Assembly: GCA_028278065.1 (NCBI GenBank)
Contig: JANQFA010000129.1
Location: forward strand, 1-41,459
DNA from: Myxococcota bacterium
GTDB lineage: Bacteria; Myxococcota_A; UBA9160; JAFDET01
DNA: 41,459 nucleotides
Direction: 5' to 3'
Under the pieces are notes generated by a model. That model was not told the DNA's origin. It saw only the letters and a program-made list of their open reading frames with translations, and did not search any database. This document shows positions 23,818 to 32,268 of this stretch, in pieces; position 1 is the first letter of the stretch, and every line of letters begins with the position of its first letter. The translations under genes were made by a program, and so were the position numbers.

Positions 23818-26202
23818 TTGCGCGCCCACGTTCCGTCCGTCCGCCGTTCTTGCCTCGTCGTCTCGCTCTTCTTCGCCGTCGCCCTGCTCCGGGTGCCCGT
23901 GGCCGAGGCCGGCTTCGAGCGCACCGAGGTGCGCACGCCGTGCGCCGATTTCGACCCGCTTCGCTCGCCGTTCTTCGGGGACACGCACGTCCACACGCGG
24001 CTCTCCTTCGACGGCGCCACGGGCGACGTGCGCGAGGGGCCGAGGGCTGCCTACGACTTCGCCAAGGGAAACCCGATCGACCTGCCTCCCTATGTCGCCG
24101 GGGTGGCCCAGCGGAGCGCGCAGCTGCGGCGCCCGCTGGACTTCACGGTGATCACCGATCACCAGGAGTTCCTGGGCGAGACCTCGATCTGTCTCGAGCC
24201 GTCCGCGCCCGGCTATTCGTCGCCGGAGTGCGAGGTCTTTCGCGACAACATCCCGCAGGAGCAGCCGGGCGCGCCGCCGGCCTTCATCACCTTCGTCGCG
24301 CCCTACCTGGGGGCCTTCGATCCGGTGCGCCATCCCTTCTGCGGGCCCACGGGCGACGTCTGCACCACCGCCGCCGGGCCGGTCTGGCAGGACATCCAGG
24401 ACGCGGCCGAGGAGCACTACGACCGCACGGCGGCCTGCACCTTCACCAGCTTCGTCGGCTACGAGTACACGGGCGCTCCGGTCGCGCAGAACGTCCACCG
24501 CAACGTCGTGTTCCGGACCGACGTGGTTCCGCCGCTCCCCCCCAGCTACGTCGAGGAGCCGACCGCGGAGGGCTTCCTGAGCGAGCTGCGCAGTCAGTGT
24601 CAGGACAGCCTGCCGGGCTGCGACGCGCTCGCGATCCCCCACAACTCCAACCTGAGCAACGGCCTCATGTACCGGCCGGAGCTCGCCGACGGGACTCCCT
24701 TCGCCGCCGAGGACGCGGCCCTTCGAGCCGAGATGGAGCCGATCGTCGAGATCATGCAGCACAAGGGCGATTCCGAGTGCCGCGTCGGCGTCCTGAGCAA
24801 CGACGAGCTCTGCGGCTTCGAGAAGATGACCGGGCACCTGATCGGGATCTTCCCCGGGCCGCCCGCCTCCTACGATCCGCTCGCCTTCGTTCGGAACGTG
24901 CTCAAGGAGGGTCTCGAGCAGGAGGAGGCGCTCGGCGTGAACCCCTATCCGCTCGGCCTCCTCGCGGCCACGGACACCCACAACGCGATCCCCGGTCTCA
25001 CGCACGAGGCCGACTACGGGCCCGCGGGCCACCTGGGAACCCGCGACGCGACGCCGGAGCTGATGCTCGAGGGGCCCGACGTCGCCAACACCCTCGGCGG
25101 CATCGAGTCGAACGCCGGCGGGCTGGCCGTGGTCTGGGCCGAGGAGAACTCGCGCGATGCGATCTTCTCGGCCATGCGCCGCCGGGAGCTCTACGGCACC
25201 AGCGGTACGCGGCCCCTGGTGCGTTTCTTCGCCGGGAACATCCCCGCCAACGCGTGCGGCGGCGACGACTTCGCCGAGAAGGGCTACACGCGCGGTGTTC
25301 CCATGGGCGGTGAGCTCGGCGCCGTGCGCAACCGGCGCAGTCCGCGCTTCGCGGTCCTGGCGCTGCGCGACGGCGGCACCCCGGGCAGTCCCGGGACGGC
25401 GCTCCAGCGCGTGCAGATCGTCAAGGGCTGGGTCGACGGCTCGGGCACCGCCCAGGAGACCGTCTACGAGGTCGCGGGCGATCCCGACAACGGCGCGAGC
25501 GTCGACCCGAACACCTGCGGGCCGATCGGGGTGGGCTTCGACACGCTCTGCACGGTCTGGGAGGACCCCGCGTTCGATCCGGACGAACGCGCCTTCTACT
25601 ACGCGCGCGTGATCGAGAACCCCACCTGTCGCTGGTCCACGCTGCTCTGCCGCGACGAGGGGGTCGACTGCTCCGATCCCGGCACGATCGGCCCCGGCTT
25701 CGAGCACTGCTGCGACGGCCTGGTCGAGGAGTACGTCCAGGAGCGCGCGTGGACCTCGCCGGTCTTCTATCGGCCCGAGAGCCTCGGACGGGTGTCGGGC
25801 TGGCTGCAGCCCGACGCCGCGGGGCTCCTGCGGCTCAGCGCGCGTTTCCACCGCATCCCGGACACGCTCGACCTGGCGGCCCAGGATCTCACCCTCGAGG
25901 TGCGCGACGACGATGTGATCTGGGAGGTCACGATTCCCGCCGGCACGCTCGACAATCCCAAGCCCGGCCTCTATCGCTTCCGCGATCCGTCGGGCGCGCT
26001 GCTGAACGGGCTCCGCGTCCTGACACTGAAGGTCCGCTCCGGCGGCGACGGGATCCTGACCCTGCAGACCGTGCGCACGGACCTGTCCAACGCGGAGGCG
26101 GAGGACCACGACGTCGAGCTCCGTCTCTCCGCGGGGAATTGGACCGCACAGCACGCGCGCCGCTGGGAGATGAAGGGCTCGCGCCTGCGCGTGAGGCCCT
26201 GA
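23818..26202 (+). CDS. Secreted DUF3604 protein, PHP-like hydrolase fold
   Basis: 794 residues. DUF3604 proteins are large exported relatives of PHP metal-dependent phosphoesterases, function unproven. Seen: FFGDTHVHTRLSFDG (metal-binding HxH), FTVITDHQEFLG (Asp-His), AIPHNSNLSNG (His), AATDTHN (Asp-His) and a Cys-rich region near 640-670 (NPTCRWSTLLCRDEGVDCSD). The start is a TTG at 23818: GAGG (23807-23810) lies seven bases ahead, and only this start gives a clean signal peptide (RAHVPSVRRSCLVVSLFFAV onward). In-frame ATGs lie far upstream in non-coding-like sequence. The PPIase gene starts four bases after the stop, so they form an operon, and DUF3604 with a parvulin partner is a familiar pairing. 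The PPIase probably helps fold this protein. Confidence 0.82.
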   Translation: MRAHVPSVRRSCLVVSLFFAVALLRVPVAEAGFERTEVRTPCADFDPLRSPFFGDTHVHTRLSFDGATGDVREGPRAAYDFAKGNPIDLPPYVAGVAQRSAQLRRPLDFTVITDHQEFLGETSICLEPSAPGYSSPECEVFRDNIPQEQPGAPPAFITFVAPYLGAFDPVRHPFCGPTGDVCTTAAGPVWQDIQDAAEEHYDRTAACTFTSFVGYEYTGAPVAQNVHRNVVFRTDVVPPLPPSYVEEPTAEGFLSELRSQCQDSLPGCDALAIPHNSNLSNGLMYRPELADGTPFAAEDAALRAEMEPIVEIMQHKGDSECRVGVLSNDELCGFEKMTGHLIGIFPGPPASYDPLAFVRNVLKEGLEQEEALGVNPYPLGLLAATDTHNAIPGLTHEADYGPAGHLGTRDATPELMLEGPDVANTLGGIESNAGGLAVVWAEENSRDAIFSAMRRRELYGTSGTRPLVRFFAGNIPANACGGDDFAEKGYTRGVPMGGELGAVRNRRSPRFAVLALRDGGTPGSPGTALQRVQIVKGWVDGSGTAQETVYEVAGDPDNGASVDPNTCGPIGVGFDTLCTVWEDPAFDPDERAFYYARVIENPTCRWSTLLCRDEGVDCSDPGTIGPGFEHCCDGLVEEYVQERAWTSPVFYRPESLGRVSGWLQPDAAGLLRLSARFHRIPDTLDLAAQDLTLEVRDDDVIWEVTIPAGTLDNPKPGLYRFRDPSGALLNGLRVLTLKVRSGGDGILTLQTVRTDLSNAEAEDHDVELRLSAGNWTAQHARRWEMKGSRLRVRP

Positions 26203-26205
26203 GGC

Positions 26206-27234
26206 GTGGCGGCCGGCGACGCATCCCGGGGCTGGCGCCGCCGCCCGGTGGTCCATTTCCTCGTGCTCGGCGCGCTGCTTCTCGCCGTGCGCGGAGCCAT
26301 GGCGCCTCCTCCGGAGTCGCAAGGGGGCGATCCCGCCGATCCGGTGGTCGTCTCCGCTCTGCGCCTGGCGGAGCTTCGCCGCGCGTACTTCGAGCAGGTG
26401 GGCGCGGACCCGAGCCCCGAGGAGGATGCACGGCTCGTGGACGAGGCCGTCGAGGAGGCCCTCCTCGTGCGTCGCGCGCGCGAGCTGGGGCTGGACCGCG
26501 ACGACCGCGGCGTGCGGACCTGGCTGGCGCAGAAGATGCGCTTCCTCGAGCAGGGGATGTCCTCCGAGCTGGCGCCCGACGAGGATCTCTACCGGCGCGC
26601 GCTGGAGCTCGGCCTGGACCGCGACGACCTCGTCGTGCGCAGGATGCTCGCCGAGAAGATGCGCACGGTGGCCAGCCAGCCCCCGGCGCGCGAGCAGCTC
26701 AGCGAGACCGAGCTGGCCGACTTCCTCGCCCGCAACGCCGATCGCTACCGGCAGCCGGGACGCGTGTCGCTGTTCCACGTCTTCGTGTCGGGCTCGCGAG
26801 GGGCGGGTTCCCCGGCCGAGGTGCGCGTCGCGGCGCTGCTCGAACGCCTCGGGCAAGAGTCGCGCGGGCCCGAGGAAGGGGTGCGGCTGGGCGATCCGTT
26901 CGCGCTGGGAAGGCAGTGGCGCGCCAAGTCGCAGCACGAGCTCGCCAAGCTGCTCGGGATCTCCTTCGCGGAGGCCGCCTTCGCATGCCCGACCCGGTCC
27001 TGGTGCGGCCCGGTGCGCTCGCCCTACGGCCTGCACCTCGTGTGGATCGTGGACCGAGAGGAAGCGCGCCCCTCCCGCCTGGACGAGGTGCGCAGCCAGG
27101 TAGCCGAGGCGCGCCGCTCCGAGCTGCGCGAGGAGCGCCTGCAGGACTTCCTGCAGGCGCTGCGGGAGCGCTATGCGGTCGTGGTGGAGCACCCGGCGGG
27201 CGGAGTCGCGAGTACGACGTTGTCGGGCGGCTGA
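26206..27234 (+). CDS. Parvulin-type peptidyl-prolyl cis-trans isomerase, membrane-anchored
   Basis: 342 residues. An N-terminal membrane segment (about 16-31) is followed by an exported helical region resembling the chaperone part of PpiD/SurA proteins (EEDARLVDEAVEEALLVRRA, and twice 'LGLDRDD...VR..LAEKMR'), then a short parvulin domain (about 180-285; 'FHVFVSGSRG', 'ARPSRLDEVR' after it). VSPYG-like PVRSPYGLHLVWIVD marks the end of the isomerase fold. The start is a GTG, four bases after the DUF3604 stop. GAGGC immediately before the GTG is a poor ribosome binding site, so it likely depends on translational coupling. Two near-identical LGLDRDD helices suggest a small internal duplication. 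Confidence 0.8.
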   Translation: MAAGDASRGWRRRPVVHFLVLGALLLAVRGAMAPPPESQGGDPADPVVVSALRLAELRRAYFEQVGADPSPEEDARLVDEAVEEALLVRRARELGLDRDDRGVRTWLAQKMRFLEQGMSSELAPDEDLYRRALELGLDRDDLVVRRMLAEKMRTVASQPPAREQLSETELADFLARNADRYRQPGRVSLFHVFVSGSRGAGSPAEVRVAALLERLGQESRGPEEGVRLGDPFALGRQWRAKSQHELAKLLGISFAEAAFACPTRSWCGPVRSPYGLHLVWIVDREEARPSRLDEVRSQVAEARRSELREERLQDFLQALRERYAVVVEHPAGGVASTTLSGG

Positions 27235-27257
27235 CACGCTCCTCCCGCGGGCTCGCT

Positions 27258-27263
27258 TATGCT
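27258..27263 (+). promoter_or_regulatory. -10-like hexamer TATGCT with a strong ribosome binding site after it
   Basis: TATGCT is followed by GGAGG (27271-27275) and the ATG at 27284, the normal arrangement for a short-leader transcript. No -35 match at 17 bases. CTGACA at 27231-27236 is too far (21 bases). Confidence 0.35.
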
Positions 27264-27283
27264 CGAGCGAGGAGGTATCTGCG

Positions 27284-27835
27284 ATGAGTCGCGAGACCGT
27301 TCTCACTTGGCTGAAGGAGCATCCCGGCGCGAGCGACATCGATCCGGAGGAGCTGGTCGCCCGCCTCGAGGGGCAGATCCGGGAGCACGCGGAGGCCGAC
27401 GCGTGGCACGCGGCCAAGGCGCACGTGGAGGATCGCATGCACGAGTGGGAGCAGCGCTGGGGCTATCACTCGTCGGAGGCCTACGCCGCCAAGCAGGTCT
27501 GCCCGGAGCTGGCGGACGAGCTCCGGCGCATGGAGCCCCACTTCGAGAAGGGCGACGAGCCGCACCTGGTGGGCGAGAAGGTGCTGGCGAACCTCGAGCC
27601 CGAGGGCCGAGCGCTGGTCGAGGAGTGGGTGCGCGACGTGGCCAATGAGGTGGAGCACAAGATCTGGCAGGAGATCGTGACCTATACCCGGGGGCGTGGG
27701 GCCGGGCTCGTCAAGGAGGGCAAGGTCTCTTCGGACACGGACTACGACCACACCGCGGCCTACGCGCAGCAGGCCGCCCGGGTCGCGAAGATCCTGGTCG
27801 CGGAGCTCGACGCCCACCTGCCGTCGGGAGACTGA
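27284..27835 (+). CDS. Conserved-looking cytoplasmic protein of unknown function
   Basis: 183 residues, strongly acidic and helical, no signal peptide or membrane segment. Seen: MSRETVLTWLKEHPGASDID (which may form a short helical repeat), then ADAWHAAKAHVEDRMHEWEQ, a single Cys in KQVCPELADELR, and a conserved-looking MEPHFEKGDEPHLVGEKVLA stretch. Near the end is EIVTYTRGRGAGLVKEGKVS. No family recognised. GGAGG eight bases before the ATG and a normal codon pattern support a real gene. It is separated from the PPIase by 49 bases and faces the trehalose synthase gene. Confidence 0.6.
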   Translation: MSRETVLTWLKEHPGASDIDPEELVARLEGQIREHAEADAWHAAKAHVEDRMHEWEQRWGYHSSEAYAAKQVCPELADELRRMEPHFEKGDEPHLVGEKVLANLEPEGRALVEEWVRDVANEVEHKIWQEIVTYTRGRGAGLVKEGKVSSDTDYDHTAAYAQQAARVAKILVAELDAHLPSGD

Positions 27836-27862
27836 TCGCCGCGCTCGGGGCCCGCTGAGGCG

Positions 27863-29431
27863 CTAGGCGGAGTCGAAGCGCTCGAGCAGGGTGGCGTACT
27901 TGAGCAGGTGGTCGACGCCCAGGAAGCGGCTGCGCACGCGCTCCTTGGCGGCGGCACCCAGCGCGCTGCGCCGCTCCGGGGAGGCCAGGAGCTCTCCGAG
28001 CAGACCGGCGAAGCCCTCCAGATCCTCGGGATCCTTGAGCAGCAGACCGCTCACCCCGTCCTCGATCTGGTCGTTGATGCCGCCGACCGCGCTGGCCACG
28101 AGCGGCCGCTCCTTCCACATCGCCTCGGTGATGGTCAGACCGAAGCCCTCGCGCAGGCTCTTCTGAACCACGATGGCGGCGTGGCGCTGGAGCGCGTTCA
28201 CGATGGCCGCGTTCTCGTACACGTCCTCGGTGGGCAGCGACGCCAGATGGACGCGGTCCCGGATCGAGGTGGGGAGATCCCGCCAGTGCTGCTCCACCTG
28301 GGCCAGTACCTGCTGGCCCTCGGGATCGTCGCTGACGCCGCGAACGTCCGGGCCGGCGAGGACCAGATGCGCCTTGCCGCAGGCGCCCTGGCTGCAGAGC
28401 AGGGCGAAGCCCTTCATCACGCCCACCATGTCCTTGAGCGGGTCCCAGCGAGAGACCTGCACCACGAGCGGGTCGTCGAACGACGGCGGCCGACCCAGCC
28501 GGACGACCTCCGCGCGGCGTCCCACACGGCCGGGCGTGCCGTCGTCGCGCACGAATCCGTGGTCGGCATCGGGCGGGGGCGGGCCCTCGACCAGCCCGGT
28601 GTGCACGAGAATCGTGTGGATGGCGTTGTCGCTCATCGACCGGTTCTTGGTCGAGAAGACATCGATGCTCGGCGTGATGATCTCGCTCTTGCCGTGGTCG
28701 CACATCGGCGGCACGTAGCTCTCGCGTGAGAAGACGTAGACGGGTACGTCCTCCAGGTAGCGCTGCAGGAAGCTCCAACCCTCCTCCACCTGCTCGTTGC
28801 TGGTGTCGCTTCCGATGTGGCAGCGCCAGACGAGATGGGCGCCGGACGAGCGCAGCGCCGGCGCCAGGCCCGCGGTCTGGGGGTCGTGCAGGATCACGAT
28901 GTCGCCCTCGCGAACCAGCGAGGCGAACTCGAGGGCGTTGCGACGGAGCGCGGCCTCGTAGATCGCGTGCGCCTTCTCGTCGAGGGGCGTGCCGTCCCCG
29001 CTGGCCCCGTGGAGGGCGTGATGGAGGCGCTTGGTGACGCGGAAGAACTCCGGCTCGCCGGTGATGACGAGCCAGCGCGAGTCGATCCCGAAGGAGCGGG
29101 TGTAGGCCAGCAGGGAAGGGAGCATCTCGGCCACGCCCCCGCCGACGGCGGTGGAGTTGACGTTCCAGACGACCTGCTTGGAGAGCCGCTGGGCCACGGC
29201 ACGGGCCGTACGAACCGCCTTGGCCATCTGCTCGCGGGACAGGATCTCGGAGAACCGCTCCAGCGGCTGGACGCCGATGCGCACCTCCTGCAGCTCGGTC
29301 AAGGTCGCGACCTCCGCCGCGAATCGCGCGGCGTCCCATCGGGGTGGTGGGGGTGGGTTGGGGTCGATGGGGACCCCGGGCCGGAGTTTGGCGCACACGC
29401 GCCGGCGCGCCAGCGCGGGGGCGGGGCGCAC
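27863..29431 (-). CDS. treT: Trehalose synthase-like GT4 glycosyltransferase (TreT family)
   Basis: 522 residues. TreT joins an NDP-glucose and glucose to give trehalose. Seen: VWNVNSTAVGGGVAEML (about 88-104, glycine-rich N-domain), HDPQTAG, VWRCHIGSDTS, SRWDPLKDM and EGFGLTITEAMWKERP, which carries the E-x7-E motif of GT4 retaining transferases. This set is characteristic of TreT and trehalose-forming GT4 enzymes rather than of sucrose synthases. The protein is longer than archaeal TreT because of an N-terminal Pro-rich extension (about 1-32, PNPPPPPRWD) and a segment around 280-305. The start at 29431 has no good ribosome binding site. A GTG at codon 12 is the other option. Trehalose would serve as an osmolyte or stress protectant. 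Confidence 0.8.
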   Translation of the reverse strand: MRPAPALARRRVCAKLRPGVPIDPNPPPPPRWDAARFAAEVATLTELQEVRIGVQPLERFSEILSREQMAKAVRTARAVAQRLSKQVVWNVNSTAVGGGVAEMLPSLLAYTRSFGIDSRWLVITGEPEFFRVTKRLHHALHGASGDGTPLDEKAHAIYEAALRRNALEFASLVREGDIVILHDPQTAGLAPALRSSGAHLVWRCHIGSDTSNEQVEEGWSFLQRYLEDVPVYVFSRESYVPPMCDHGKSEIITPSIDVFSTKNRSMSDNAIHTILVHTGLVEGPPPPDADHGFVRDDGTPGRVGRRAEVVRLGRPPSFDDPLVVQVSRWDPLKDMVGVMKGFALLCSQGACGKAHLVLAGPDVRGVSDDPEGQQVLAQVEQHWRDLPTSIRDRVHLASLPTEDVYENAAIVNALQRHAAIVVQKSLREGFGLTITEAMWKERPLVASAVGGINDQIEDGVSGLLLKDPEDLEGFAGLLGELLASPERRSALGAAAKERVRSRFLGVDHLLKYATLLERFDSA

Positions 29432-29582
29432 GTGGCCCCGCGGGGGGCAGCGCTGTCTAGATAAATCGACTCATTTTTCTCGACAAGATCGGATCGGCAG
29501 CCAATCTCACGTCTCCGGCCGGTGACCATCGCGGTGATGGCTCCGGCGGCGCAGCACGCCCGAACGGCCCCAGCAAATGCCG

Positions 29583-29628
29583 TTGGAACGTGTCTGCGGA
29601 ATTACACAAAATTGTGACATTCCGTCAC
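29583..29628 (+). promoter_or_regulatory. Promoter and composite inverted repeat upstream of the DUF4397 gene
   Basis: A candidate TTGGAA (29583-29588) and CAAAAT (29607-29612) pair has an 18-base spacer. Two perfect inverted repeats overlap its end: CACAA-AA-TTGTG (29605-29616) and GTGAC-ATTCC-GTCAC (29614-29628), ending 22 bases before the ATG. The region is AT-rich against a GC-rich background. A dimeric regulator binding at the start of transcription is plausible; the second repeat resembles CRP/FNR-type half-sites, but the spacing is not exact. Confidence 0.4.
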
Positions 29629-29650
29629 GCTCTCCCACGAGGACAACCCC

Positions 29651-31024
29651 ATGCGAAGACTCTCGGCAATTCTGCTCGCCGCCGCGCTCGGCCTGGTCGG
29701 GTCGGCGGCGGTGGCCAGCGCTCAGACGAGCCAGGTCACGATCGTCCACGGTATTCCCGGCAACGGGCTGGGACTCGACCCGAGCCTCCCGGTCGACGTC
29801 CACATCTCCGGACTCGGATGCGCACTCACGGACTTCCGATTCCGCGACGTGGCGGGCCCCCTGGACGTGCCCGCCGGGAGCTACGACGTCGAGATCCGGC
29901 TCCGGGACGTGGCCGCGGGCGACTGCGGCGGTGCGATCGCCGTGGCGGTCCCCGGCCTGCCGCTCCTCGACGGCGAGAGCTCGACGGTCATCGCCCACCT
30001 CGACGCGGCGGGCGCTCCCACCGCCAGCAAGTTCGTGAACGATCTTTCGGCCAGCCCTCCCGGGGAGTCGCTCGTCTCGGTGCGGCACACCGCGGAGGCT
30101 CCGGCGGTCGACATCCGCGCGTTCCGCTTCTTCTCCTGGTTCTCCGGGCCCAGGCTGGAGCTCGAAGGGGTGGAGAACGGGCAGTCGGCGGACGCCGATC
30201 TCTACAAGGGCTGGTACTTCCTGACCTTCTCCCCGGCCGGCGGCAAGCCCGTGGCCTTCGACACCGTCTTCGTGCCCGAAGGCGAATCGGTGCAGCTGCA
30301 CGCGGTGGGGAGCCTCGAGGACGGCACCTTCCAGACCCTCGTCACCAGCCAGGAGCAGGAGCCGGCGGCGCCGCCGCCCGGAGACGGTACCGAGCTGACG
30401 GTGATCCACGGCATTCCGGGAGAGGATCTCGGGCTGGATCCGGAGCTGCCCGTCGACGTCTGGGTGTCCGGTCTCGGCTGCGCGATCCCGGACTTCCGCT
30501 TCGCGGATCTCGTCGGTCCGCTCGCGCTGGATGCGGGTGTCTACGACATCCGGATCCATCTCGTGGAGGACGGACTGGGCGAGTGCGAGGGCACGGTGGC
30601 CGTGGACGCCCCCGGCGTGCCGCTCGAGGAGGGCGAGAACAGCACGATCATCGCCCACCTGACGGCCGATGGCGCTCCGACCGCGTCGAAGTACACCAAC
30701 GACCTCTCGCGTGCGGGCAAGCGCGCCGGTCGGGCCGCCATCCACCACACCGCTGCGGCCCCCGCGGTCGACATCGGAGTGTTCAAGCGGTTCTTCTTCT
30801 TCTTCTTCCCGGTTCTGGAGCTTCTCGGTGTCGAGAACCCCCAGAGCGCGGCCGCCGAATTGAAGGCGCGTCGCTACACGGTGACGGTCTCGCCGGCCGG
30901 CGAGCACCCGATCTTCTCGGACCGCGTCCGTGTGAATCGGGGCGAGCTGGTCTCGGTGTACGCCGTCGGGAGCGTGGAGCGAGGGACCTTCCAGCTGCTC
31001 GAGGACCGACAGGCCCTCGATTGA
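29651..31024 (+). CDS. Exported protein with two DUF4397-type repeats
   Basis: 457 residues: a signal peptide (1-24, ending ASA) and two homologous halves, about 25-235 and 247-457. Each opens with VTIVHGIPG or LTVIHGIPG, then LGLDPxLPVDVxxSGLGCA, a DGE(N)ST(V/I)IAHL...GAPTASK(F/Y)xNDLS block and an end like [12 protein letters not shown] or [12 protein letters not shown]. This matches DUF4397, a family of exported proteins of unknown role. Two Cys per half could pair. An in-frame run of six TTC codons (30791-30808) gives FFFFFF in the second half where the first half has FRFFSWFSG. The gene is divergent from treT and is followed by the fasciclin gene beyond a 15-base-stem hairpin. Confidence 0.85.
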   Translation: MRRLSAILLAAALGLVGSAAVASAQTSQVTIVHGIPGNGLGLDPSLPVDVHISGLGCALTDFRFRDVAGPLDVPAGSYDVEIRLRDVAAGDCGGAIAVAVPGLPLLDGESSTVIAHLDAAGAPTASKFVNDLSASPPGESLVSVRHTAEAPAVDIRAFRFFSWFSGPRLELEGVENGQSADADLYKGWYFLTFSPAGGKPVAFDTVFVPEGESVQLHAVGSLEDGTFQTLVTSQEQEPAAPPPGDGTELTVIHGIPGEDLGLDPELPVDVWVSGLGCAIPDFRFADLVGPLALDAGVYDIRIHLVEDGLGECEGTVAVDAPGVPLEEGENSTIIAHLTADGAPTASKYTNDLSRAGKRAGRAAIHHTAAAPAVDIGVFKRFFFFFFPVLELLGVENPQSAAAELKARRYTVTVSPAGEHPIFSDRVRVNRGELVSVYAVGSVERGTFQLLEDRQALD

Positions 31025-31037
31025 TGGAGTCCGAGAC

Positions 31038-31078
31038 GGGTCGCTCCCCGGGTGGACGGTCCGCCCGGGGAGCGACCC
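31038..31078 (+). terminator. Very strong hairpin between the DUF4397 and fasciclin genes
   Basis: Arms GGGTCGCTCCCCGGG (31038-31052) and CCCGGGGAGCGACCC (31064-31078) are perfect 15-base complements. The 11-base loop itself holds GGAC-G-GTCC, which lengthens the hairpin. No T-run follows, so it could be a terminator, a stability element protecting the upstream message, or an attenuator of the fasciclin gene 26 bases downstream. Confidence 0.6.
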
Positions 31079-31104
31079 CCCTGTATGAGGAGTTCGAGAT
31101 TCAG

Positions 31105-31605
31105 ATGACGAAGTTCAACCGAAGCAGCATCCTGGGACTGGTGATGGGACTGGCCGTCGCAGCCAGCGCCGGTGCGGGACAGTATGGGATGGGGTCGGCG
31201 AAGGCCGACATCGTGGATACGGCCGTGGCCGCCGGGTCCTTCGAGACCCTCGTGGTCGCCGTGCAGGCCGCCGGCCTCGTCGAGACCCTGAAGGGCGACG
31301 GACCGTTCACGGTCTTCGCTCCGACGGATGAGGCGTTCGCGAAGATCCCGAAGGACCAGCTCGACGCGCTGCTCGCGGACCGCGAGAAGCTCACCGCGGT
31401 CCTGACCTATCACGTGGTTCCGGGCAAGGTGGTCGCGGCGGACGTGGCCGGCCTGAAGTCCGCCAAGACGGTGCAGGGACAGAGCCTGACCATCGACACG
31501 TCCGAGGGTGTCCAGGTGGACGGCGCGCGCGTCGTGCAGACGGACATCGTCGCGTCGAACGGCGTGATCCACGTGATCGATACCGTGGTGATGCCCAAGC
31601 TGTAG
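31105..31605 (+). CDS. Fasciclin (FAS1) domain exported protein
   Basis: 166 residues. A signal peptide (about 1-25, ending AGAG) precedes a single FAS1 domain: [70 protein letters not shown] and [12 protein letters not shown], which are the standard H1 and H2 blocks. FAS1 domains mediate cell adhesion or surface attachment. The ATG at 31105 has GAGGAG at 31087-31092, a rather long 12 bases ahead. No lipobox or sorting tail, so it is probably periplasmic or secreted. Strong hairpins lie on both sides. Confidence 0.85.
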   Translation: MTKFNRSSILGLVMGLAVAASAGAGQYGMGSAKADIVDTAVAAGSFETLVVAVQAAGLVETLKGDGPFTVFAPTDEAFAKIPKDQLDALLADREKLTAVLTYHVVPGKVVAADVAGLKSAKTVQGQSLTIDTSEGVQVDGARVVQTDIVASNGVIHVIDTVVMPKL

Positions 31606-31614
31606 GGCGACCGG

Positions 31615-31641
31615 GCGTGGCCGGGCGGCGCCCGGCCACGC
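31615..31641 (+). terminator. Hairpin after the fasciclin gene
   Basis: GCGTGGCCGGGC (31615-31626) and GCCCGGCCACGC (31630-31641) are perfect 12-base arms with a 3-base loop, ten bases after the fasciclin stop codon. No T-run follows. Likely the terminator or 3' end protector of the fasciclin transcript. Confidence 0.6.
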
Positions 31642-31667
31642 CGCCGCGGGGTGGAGACCCGCCCCCT

Positions 31668-31701
31668 GCGCAGATCCGCCCCGGGAGGAGCGGATCTGCG
31701 C
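31668..31701 (+). promoter_or_regulatory. Hairpin in the leader of the gene at 31730
   Basis: GCGCAGATCCGC (31668-31679) and GCGGATCTGCGC (31690-31701) are perfect 12-base arms. The 10-base loop is CCCGGGAGGA, which contains a Shine-Dalgarno-like GGGAGGA. It sits 29 bases upstream of an ATG and 27 bases after the previous hairpin, so it may control translation or be a second terminator stage. Confidence 0.5.
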
Positions 31702-31729
31702 TACGAATGGGCGCGGGGGGAATTCATCC

Positions 31730-32248
31730 ATGCAGAGAATCCAGGGGACCCCGCGCGTCGCGGTCCTCCTCGCGGGTGTCGCCGCGCTCGTGGTGGCCGT
31801 GGGCCTCGTGGCGGGGCAGGCCGGAGCCGACAGCGGCACCTTCGACTCGACCTGGGACATCAAGGGAACGGCGCGACAGGTCGAGTTCGGACCCGCCCGC
31901 CTGATCCGCACCGCCCGCCACACCGGGACCATCGCGTTCCGCAGCGGCACGGGTCTGGTGGGGACGGTCATGACCAGCTGCGTCTCGCTGAACGACACGG
32001 GAGCGCGCGACACCGGGCGCTGCGTCTGGGTGACGCAGGAGGGGGCGAAGCTCTTCAGCGAGATCAGCGGCAAGCTCCCGCCCGGCGGCGAGTCGGGCGA
32101 GGTCGTGGGCACCTTCGTCGGCGGCACGGGACGCTTCGAGCGGGTCAGCGGGAGCTACTCGCTCAACTGGGTGGCGCGTCCCAACGCGGAGCCGGACGGC
32201 TTCGCCGCCCAGACCGTGCGCATGTCCGGGAGCTGGCGCACGCCGTAG
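31730..32248 (+). CDS. Exported protein of unknown function
   Basis: 172 residues. A signal peptide (about 1-33, LLAGVAALVVAVGLVAGQAG) is followed by a beta-rich domain with RLIRTARHTGTIAF, two Cys (TSCVSLND and GRCVWVTQ) that likely form a disulfide, and GEVVGTFVGGTGRFERVSGS followed by YSLNWV. The 'GTFVGGTGRFEGVSGS' segment is a hallmark of small barrel proteins related to lipocalin or allene oxide cyclase, so I suspect that fold. GGGGGGGAA at 31713-31721 lies eight bases ahead of the ATG. It faces the SDR gene. Confidence 0.7.
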   Translation: MQRIQGTPRVAVLLAGVAALVVAVGLVAGQAGADSGTFDSTWDIKGTARQVEFGPARLIRTARHTGTIAFRSGTGLVGTVMTSCVSLNDTGARDTGRCVWVTQEGAKLFSEISGKLPPGGESGEVVGTFVGGTGRFERVSGSYSLNWVARPNAEPDGFAAQTVRMSGSWRTP

Positions 32249-32268
32249 CCGCGCCGCTCGCGAGCCGC

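Noticed and set aside
23665..27438. A 1257-codon minus-strand frame across the DUF3604 and PPIase genes
   Set aside because: Same GC-rich antisense artefact; the plus-strand genes have clear motifs and ribosome binding sites.
29583..29598. Sigma54-like TGGAACG...TGC upstream of the DUF4397 gene
   Set aside because: The GG and GC elements are one base too close for a sigma54 promoter, so a sigma70-type reading is preferred.
29614..29628. CRP/FNR binding site
   Set aside because: The half-sites resemble TGTGA/TCAC but the spacing is 7 rather than 6, so it is kept only as an unassigned palindrome.
29507..30907. A 466-codon minus-strand frame over the DUF4397 gene
   Set aside because: The plus strand has a signal peptide and duplicated domain in the same stretch. 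The minus frame has no recognisable domain.
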